Source: an uncultured Parolsenella sp. (GTDB taxonomy: Bacteria; Actinomycetota; Coriobacteriia; Coriobacteriales; Atopobiaceae). Taken from it: DNA of 27,815 bases. The notes under the pieces were generated by a model, which saw only the letters and a program-made list of their open reading frames with translations, searched no databases and was not told where the DNA came from. The stretch's first letter is position 1. Each line of letters starts with the position of its first letter. Location of the stretch: NCBI GenBank assembly GCA_934668375.1, contig CAKUNF010000018.1:1-27815 (forward strand), in the 5' to 3' direction. A program made the translations under genes and the position numbers. Positions 23,368-27,815 of the stretch are shown in pieces.

Positions 23368-24687
23368 CTACCTCACCGTGCCCTCTACGATGCCGCCAAG
23401 CTTGGTGTAGTCGTCGAAGAACGCCGGATAGGACTTCTGGACGCACTCGGCGCCATGGATGGTGACGGGGCCCGTGCAACGGCTCGCGGCAACGGCTGCC
23501 ATCATCGCGATGCGGTGGTCGTTCGCGGCGTCAACCTCGCCACCGTCAAGGGACTCGCGGCCGGAGATGACGATGTCGTCGCCCTCGCTCGTGATGTCGG
23601 CGCCCAGGGCCGCAAGACCCGCGCAGACCGTCTCGATGCGATCGGACTCCTTGAGGCGGAGCCTGCCGCAGCCGGTGAGTCTCGTGGTGCCTGGTGCGAG
23701 CGACGCCACGGCCGCAAGCGGCGGAACGAGGTCTGGGAAGTCCGAGACGTTCATCTCGCACGCGGTGGGCGCTCCGCTCGAGACGCTTGCCGTGTCGCCC
23801 GCGCGCTCCACGCGGGCGCCGAGCTTTGCCAGGGCCGCGAGCATGGATCGGTCTCCCTGGCGGCTCGCGAGGTCAAGGCCAGTGACGGAGACGCCGTCTC
23901 CGAGGGCTCCGGCCGCCAGCCAGAAGCCGGCGTTGGACCAGTCGCCTTCGACGTTCACGCTGCCGCAGGAGCGGTAGGGCGTTGCGGGGGAGACGAGGAA
24001 GCGCGTGACGCGGCCTCCGTTCTCGGTGACGTCGCGCACCTCCTCGACGTGGACGCCGAACGTCTTGAGGGCGCTCGTCGTGAGGTTGACGTAGGGTCGG
24101 CTCTCGATGGGCTCGGCCACGCAGACCTCCGTGGGGCCGTCGAGAAGCGGGGCCGCGAGGAGTAGGCCGCTGATGTACTGGGAGCTTACGTTGCCCGGGA
24201 GCTCAAAGCGGCCGGGGCGGAGCGTGCCGGACGTCTTGAGCGGGAACTCGCCCTGCTCGCTGAGGTCGCAGCCACCGGCGATGAGCTCCTCGTAGAGCGG
24301 GGAGAGCGGGCGCTGGGCGAGCCTCCCGTGGCCGGTGAGCGAGGCTCCGCAGCCGAGCGCGCAGGCAACGGGCAGCATGAATCGAAGCGTGGAGCCGGAC
24401 TCGCCGCAGTCGAGCAGTGCCCCGGCCTTTCCCTGGCGGATGTTGTCAGAGGCGGGGGCGCCGGGCAGCGGCGTCACATGCAGCAGGTCACCATCTCTCT
24501 CGATGCGTGCGCCGAGCGCCTCGAGGCATGCGATGGTTGCCTCGATGTCCTTCGAGGACGTGGTGCAGCGAATCGCCGTGGGTCCCGGGCAGAGCGCGGC
24601 GCAGATGAGCAGCCTGTGGGCCATCGACTTGCTCGCGATCGCCTCGATGCTTCCCTCGATGGCATGTGGTGTGATGGTGACGTCCAT
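23368..24687 (-). CDS. aroA: 3-phosphoshikimate 1-carboxyvinyltransferase (EPSP synthase)
   Basis: This enzyme transfers the enolpyruvyl group of PEP to shikimate-3-phosphate. The 439-residue product shows ASKSMAHRLLICAAL near the N-terminus and LDCGESGSTLRFMLPVA, the CGESGST variant typical of Gram-positive-type enzymes rather than the E. coli NAGTA loop. It also shows GHGRLAQRPLSPLYEEL, VSSQYISGLLLAAPL, the KESDRIETV motif and NDHRIAMMAAVA. The SD TTGGAG lies 8-9 nt before the ATG. It is the first gene of the aro run and has its own upstream region with a TATATA stretch. Confidence 0.96.
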   Translation of the reverse strand: MDVTITPHAIEGSIEAIASKSMAHRLLICAALCPGPTAIRCTTSSKDIEATIACLEALGARIERDGDLLHVTPLPGAPASDNIRQGKAGALLDCGESGSTLRFMLPVACALGCGASLTGHGRLAQRPLSPLYEELIAGGCDLSEQGEFPLKTSGTLRPGRFELPGNVSSQYISGLLLAAPLLDGPTEVCVAEPIESRPYVNLTTSALKTFGVHVEEVRDVTENGGRVTRFLVSPATPYRSCGSVNVEGDWSNAGFWLAAGALGDGVSVTGLDLASRQGDRSMLAALAKLGARVERAGDTASVSSGAPTACEMNVSDFPDLVPPLAAVASLAPGTTRLTGCGRLRLKESDRIETVCAGLAALGADITSEGDDIVISGRESLDGGEVDAANDHRIAMMAAVAASRCTGPVTIHGAECVQKSYPAFFDDYTKLGGIVEGTVR

Positions 24688-24698
24688 TTAATGTCTCC

Positions 24699-24741
24699 AA
24701 AGAGCTTCCCATATATAAGACAAGTAATTTTACAGCTCTTT
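24699..24741 (-). promoter_or_regulatory. Inverted repeat around the likely aroA promoter
   Basis: AAAGAGCT (24699-24706) and AGCTCTTT (24734-24741) form a perfect 8-bp inverted repeat 27 bp apart. The A/T-rich spacer contains TATATA (24712-24717), a reasonable -10 for aroA on the minus strand about 25-30 nt upstream of its start. No good -35 is visible at 16-18 bp. The repeat could be an operator or the base of a leader hairpin. Confidence 0.4.
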
Positions 24742-24765
24742 GTGAGTCTGATTATTGACGTAAGG

Positions 24766-25437
24766 TTAACGCGGGTCTCCCGCCGACTGAAACCAAACAA
24801 CTGTCCCTAGTAGTTCGATTGACGACGCTGCATCTTCGAGTCTTAGGACGATGTCTTCGACTTTTTCTCGATAGCTTCTTGGGGAAAGCATTACATGCGA
24901 AACGCCTACATACCACTTTCTGATCAGAATGCTGTGGCCACTTGTCCAGAGCACGTCGACTGACTGGAAATCAGTAATTTTGAAAGCCACCACAGAGCCG
25001 TTTCTTGGCACGGGCTCATCTGGATCTATAACAGCATGCGAGCCTACTGGTATCCTTTGGCTCATGCCATCATCTTTGACTGTAATCGCGTATGCGTTTG
25101 GTCGGTTCCTTAGCGCTGAAGCTGGCACTGCTATGAACCTTGACGCTCTTCCCATCTCTCTAGATGGGTCGATTCCTTCGATAAGCGGCACGGGTATTTG
25201 GAGTGAGTCGAGATCGCGAGTTTCGACTTTCGAGGCTAGTCCAAAGCTGTCGGATAAAAGGTCGTCTTGTGTTAGCCCGTATGACGCGCAAAGGTTCTCA
25301 AGTGCAGCCTTTCTCGGTCTTGAGCCGTTGCGCCATCCTGTTACGGCACCTGGGGTGACTCCCGCCGCCTTTGCGACCTCTTCCTGAGTCAGGCCTCGCA
25401 GATTTAGAAGAGCGGATAAGTTTTCAGCAAAGCTCAT
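24766..25437 (-). CDS. XRE-family repressor with S24 (LexA-like) domain lacking the catalytic Ser
   Basis: The 223-residue protein has an N-terminal XRE helix-turn-helix (about 6-60, LTQEEVAKAAGVTPGAVTGW). It also has a C-terminal LexA/CI-type S24 domain (about 80-215, with NAYAITVKDDGMSQRIPVG and NGSVVAFK). Active S24 proteases have DSM at this point. Here it is DGM, with Gly124 in place of the nucleophilic Ser, so self-cleavage is unlikely and the domain is probably for dimerisation or sensing. It diverges from the aldolase/PTS genes across a palindrome-rich gap and is the probable regulator of that cassette. Codon use is A/T-richer than in the aro genes. Confidence 0.85.
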   Translation of the reverse strand: MSFAENLSALLNLRGLTQEEVAKAAGVTPGAVTGWRNGSRPRKAALENLCASYGLTQDDLLSDSFGLASKVETRDLDSLQIPVPLIEGIDPSREMGRASRFIAVPASALRNRPNAYAITVKDDGMSQRIPVGSHAVIDPDEPVPRNGSVVAFKITDFQSVDVLWTSGHSILIRKWYVGVSHVMLSPRSYREKVEDIVLRLEDAASSIELLGTVVWFQSAGDPR

Positions 25438-25460
25438 AGTAAAGCCCGCTCCTTTATCGA

Positions 25461-25490
25461 ACCGTTCGGATACAAAATGGCACCGTTCGG
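25461..25490. promoter_or_regulatory. Direct repeat ACCGTTCGG x2, candidate operator
   Basis: ACCGTTCGG occurs at 25461-25469 and 25482-25490, exactly 21 bp apart (two helical turns). The first lies within a near-palindrome CGAACcGTTCG. The pair sits 24 bp upstream of the XRE/S24 regulator start, so autoregulation is likely but inferred. Confidence 0.5.
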
Positions 25491-25514
25491 CTAAACCAAT
25501 ATTGAGTAAAACTA

Positions 25515-25564
25515 AATCTAGTTTAGATTCACTTTAGAAACTAAAGAAGTAATTAAACTTCTTT
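25515..25564. promoter_or_regulatory. Cluster of three short palindromes upstream of the aldolase/PTS genes
   Basis: AATCTA-GTT-TAGATT (25515-25529), CTTTAG-AAA-CTAAAG (25532-25546) and AAAGAAGT-AATTAA-ACTTCTTT (25543-25564) are perfect inverted repeats side by side in an A/T-rich stretch. A TTAAATAT (25571-25578) beyond them could be the -10 of the plus-strand operon. These are probable binding sites for a regulator; which protein binds is unknown. The rest of the 208-bp gap holds no gene. Confidence 0.45.
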
Positions 25565-25645
25565 TCTTTCTTAAATATTGTGTCCCGATTAATTGAGTGG
25601 CGCAACAAATGGAAGCGTCCAAATCGGTGAGCAGATGGGAGAGAT

Positions 25646-26278
25646 ATGAAGGCTGAGCTAAGCGTTGCTACTGGCATTTATCGCGGGTATTCATCCGATC
25701 AGGTGAAGGCCGTTGCTGAGGTGCTCCTTGATTCTCGATACGTTAAGAACATGGAGGTTACTCTTAATACCGATGGTTGCTTTGAGACCATCGAGATGCT
25801 TTCAAATGAGTTCGGCACCAGGCTTAACATCGGCGCAGGTACTGTTCTTGACATTGGCAATCTCAGGCACGCAGCTGCCTGTGGTGCCCGTTTCGCTCTC
25901 GCGCCAGACATGATGACGTCCGAGATGATTACCTTCTGCAACGATAACGACATTGTTTCTATTCCAGGTGCCTATACGCCAAGTGAGATTCACGAGTGCT
26001 TCCGTCGCGGTTGCGACATCGTGAAGGTTTTCCCCGCTAACGAGCTGTCTCACTCTTATGCCAAGAAAGTGAGAGAGCCTCTGGGCGATTTAAAGCTCAT
26101 GGCCGTCGGCGGCGTGAATGCCGGCAATGTCGATGAGGTCTTTGCCGGTGGCTACAGCTACGTGGGTTCTGCAGGTGGAATTTTCAAGAAGCAACACATC
26201 ATTGATATGGATAGTGATGCTCTTGCGGCTGACCTTGCTTCCTTTGAGGCCGGAATTGATAAGTTTTTTAACAAGTAG
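25646..26278 (+). CDS. KDPG/KHG aldolase-family protein (divergent Eda-like)
   Basis: The 210-residue product has the Eda-type TIM-barrel pattern: EVTL (37-40), IGAGTVLDIGNL (62-73), SIPGAYTPSEI (105-115), Schiff-base Lys127 in VKVFPAN, and GGVNAGNVDEVFAGG. It probably cleaves a 2-keto-3-deoxy sugar phosphate to pyruvate and an aldehyde. The Arg that follows EVTL in KDPG aldolases is Asn41, the SPG motif reads APD (87-89) and the PTGG motif reads AVGG. The substrate may therefore not be KDPG. The SD GGGAGAG precedes the ATG. It is the first gene of an operon with PTS EIIB and EIIC, which suggests catabolism of the sugar they import. Confidence 0.82.
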   Translation: MKAELSVATGIYRGYSSDQVKAVAEVLLDSRYVKNMEVTLNTDGCFETIEMLSNEFGTRLNIGAGTVLDIGNLRHAAACGARFALAPDMMTSEMITFCNDNDIVSIPGAYTPSEIHECFRRGCDIVKVFPANELSHSYAKKVREPLGDLKLMAVGGVNAGNVDEVFAGGYSYVGSAGGIFKKQHIIDMDSDALAADLASFEAGIDKFFNK

Positions 26279-26289
26279 GGGAGACACAA

Positions 26290-26610
26290 ATGAAGGTCGT
26301 AGGAATTACTGCTTGTCCCACTGGGATCGCACATACGTATATGGCTCAGGAGGCTCTTGAGAAAGAGTGCAAGCGTCGCGGTTTTGAGGTCAAGATTGAA
26401 ACACAGGGGGCTTTTGGGCCTGAAAACGAGCTGACGCAGGAGGAGGTCGACGAGGCGGACGTTGCCATCATCGCTGTTGGCGTTGTCATCGAGGGCACCG
26501 AGCGTTTCGACAATGCTTTGGTTCTGAACGCAGACGTGAACGATGCGATTGGTCATCCTGAGCAGGTTGTGGATGATGCAGTTGCGTTGGTTGAGCAGAA
26601 CAGAGCCTAG
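26290..26610 (+). CDS. PTS fructose-type EIIB component
   Basis: The 106-residue cytoplasmic phosphocarrier has the fructose-family EIIB motif ITACPTGIAHTYMAQEALE with phosphorylatable Cys9. It accepts phosphate from an EIIA and passes it to the sugar carried by EIIC. It follows the aldolase by 11 nt with GGGGAGA upstream. No EIIA gene is visible before the window ends, so that partner must lie beyond 27815 or elsewhere. Sugar specificity is unknown. Confidence 0.93.
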   Translation: MKVVGITACPTGIAHTYMAQEALEKECKRRGFEVKIETQGAFGPENELTQEEVDEADVAIIAVGVVIEGTERFDNALVLNADVNDAIGHPEQVVDDAVALVEQNRA

Positions 26611-26634
26611 TTCTCTGGAAGGGAAGGTATCAAA

Positions 26635-27735
26635 ATGTCTGAAAAGATTAAGGGAAAGTCATTTTGGAAGGACGTGCAGCGCCACCTTCTGAGTGGCGTT
26701 TCCTTCATGATTCCCATGGTTGTCGCCGGCGGTATTATCTATGCCATTTCAATTCTTGGGGCAACGACTACTGACAAGGGCCTCGTTCCTAACGGACCGA
26801 TAATGACCTACCTGTCCGTCCTTGGCAAGGCCGGACTGTCAATGATGATCCCGGTGTTCTCGGCTTACATTGCTTATTCGGTGGCGGCAAAGCCCGGCCT
26901 GGCCCCTGGCTTCATTCTTGGTTTCGTTGCCAATAACGCTGTCGCTGTGTTTGGCACTGAGACCCAGGTAAAGAGCGGTTTCCTCGGTGCTTTGGTTCTT
27001 GGTCTTCTGGCTGGCTATGTCGCAAAGTGGATGAAGGGCTGGAAGGTCGGCAAGACTCTTCGCACGATTATGCCCATCCTCGTTATCCCGACTCTGACCA
27101 CGCTCATTTGTGGTTTTGCATATTACTTTGTCTTTGCGACTCCCTGTGCTTGGATTATGGATGGCCTTACCAACCTTATGAATAACCTTCAGGGTGCTGG
27201 TAAGTATGCTCTCGCCGTCGCCATCGGAATCTTTGGCGAGCTTGATTACGGCGGTCCTGTCACCAAGGCCGTCTCGATGTTCACTCTTTCGCTTATCAAT
27301 GAGGGCAATTACTTCCCGAACGGCCTTTTCCGAATCATCTGTGCTGTTCCGCCCATCGCCATCTTTGTCTCTACGATTATTGCGAAGAACAAATGGAGCG
27401 CCTCTGATCGTGATCTTGCTAAGTCTATTGCCATCATCGGATGCCTTGGCATCACTGAGGGCGTGATCCCCTTTGCTGCTAAGGACCTCAAGCGTGTCGT
27501 TCCTTCAATGATTTGCGGCTGCATCGCCGGCTGCCTCGTTGGCGCTTTTGGCAACGTCGGGTGCCCGGTCCCCCACGGCGGATTCATTGTCCTTCCTGTC
27601 GTTACGAATCCTGGCTGGTATGCGCTGGCCATCGTTGTGGGAGCTCTCGTCGGAGGTATCGTGCTCTCGCTGCTTAAGCCTCCTCTGAGCGATGAGGACG
27701 AGAAGGCTAGCGAGGAGTACAACGTTCTCGCTTAG
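26635..27735 (+). CDS. PTS fructose-type EIIC permease component
   Basis: The 366-residue membrane protein forms the sugar channel of a fructose-family phosphotransferase system. It starts with a short hydrophilic stretch and the typical LLSGVSFMIPMVVAGGIIYA. Other family segments are GLAPGFILGF, GELDYGGPVTKAVSMF and the GITEGVIPFA motif near residues 278-287. The end is hydrophilic. The SD AAGGGAAGG precedes the ATG. Codons frequently end in T (GCT, CTT, GTT), unlike the G/C-ending codons of the genes to the left. The downstream 80 nt to the window end show no convincing gene or terminator. Confidence 0.94.
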   Translation: MSEKIKGKSFWKDVQRHLLSGVSFMIPMVVAGGIIYAISILGATTTDKGLVPNGPIMTYLSVLGKAGLSMMIPVFSAYIAYSVAAKPGLAPGFILGFVANNAVAVFGTETQVKSGFLGALVLGLLAGYVAKWMKGWKVGKTLRTIMPILVIPTLTTLICGFAYYFVFATPCAWIMDGLTNLMNNLQGAGKYALAVAIGIFGELDYGGPVTKAVSMFTLSLINEGNYFPNGLFRIICAVPPIAIFVSTIIAKNKWSASDRDLAKSIAIIGCLGITEGVIPFAAKDLKRVVPSMICGCIAGCLVGAFGNVGCPVPHGGFIVLPVVTNPGWYALAIVVGALVGGIVLSLLKPPLSDEDEKASEEYNVLA

Positions 27736-27815
27736 TTCGCCATCCTCGTCGTCATGAAGCCGAAGCTGGAGAGCGCCTCCAAGTAGTTCTCGCTTTGCTC
27801 CGACATAGGCCCCGT

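Noticed and set aside
27732..27806. Minus-strand 24-codon frame beginning MSEQSENYLEAL, faintly like the start of a DtxR-type regulator
   Set aside because: It stops after 24 codons, overlaps the EIIC end, has no good SD, and the likeness covers only a few residues. It could be a gene remnant at a junction but cannot be supported.

Overview
The window looks like chromosomal DNA of a strictly anaerobic, high-GC Gram-positive bacterium. My best guess is a coriobacterium of the Olsenella/Atopobium/Collinsella type, but this is inference from gene content and codon bias, not from a marker gene. Supporting features are strongly G/C-ending codons across about 0-24.7 kb, an oxygen-sensitive class III ribonucleotide reductase (nrdD/nrdG), an actinobacterial-looking XseA and a C_GCAxxG_C_C redox-type protein. 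Almost every gene is an ordinary, intact housekeeping gene with a clear Shine-Dalgarno (SD) site.

Layout. 1-225: two identical tRNA-Glu(CTC) genes and a terminator. 386-4206 (+): a polar amino-acid ABC importer (ATPase, Tat/lipobox binding protein, two permeases) followed by a cytidylate-kinase-like gene and a terminator. 4377-5690 (+): a YbhN/LPG-synthase-type membrane protein. 5793-7280 (-): gltX. 7417-8301 (+): a divergent RmlA-type nucleotidyltransferase lacking two key residues. 8424-9392 (-): a diacylglycerol-kinase-family lipid kinase. 9488-13934 (+): rnd, a YugP-like zinc peptidase, xseA, xseB, a HIT protein and a C_GCAxxG_C_C protein. 13953-14208: two related structured elements on opposite strands. 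14249-15298 (-): trpS. 15441-18508 (+): tandem NrdR-like boxes, a structured leader, nrdD, an internal terminator and nrdG. 18514-18634: a three-copy repeat/terminator. 18672-24687 (-): an aromatic amino acid cluster read as aroA, aroC, pheA, aroE-aroK fusion and an EIIB-aroQ fusion. 24766-27735: an A/T-richer island with an XRE/S24 repressor (-) divergent from an Eda-like aldolase and fructose-type PTS EIIB and EIIC genes (+).

How the genes work together. The aro cluster covers most of the shikimate pathway after 3-dehydroquinate (AroQ, AroE, AroK, AroA, AroC) and the branch to phenylpyruvate (PheA). DAHP synthase and AroB are not in view. The most unusual object is the last gene of that cluster, where a glucose-superfamily PTS EIIB domain with its phosphorylatable Cys is joined to a complete type II dehydroquinase. 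It suggests a link between PEP-driven sugar uptake and the PEP-consuming shikimate pathway. The second notable object is the pair of 3'-end RNA elements that share a 33-nt core but have unrelated, still complementary closing stems. The terminal island looks like a self-contained sugar uptake/catabolism cassette with its own regulator.
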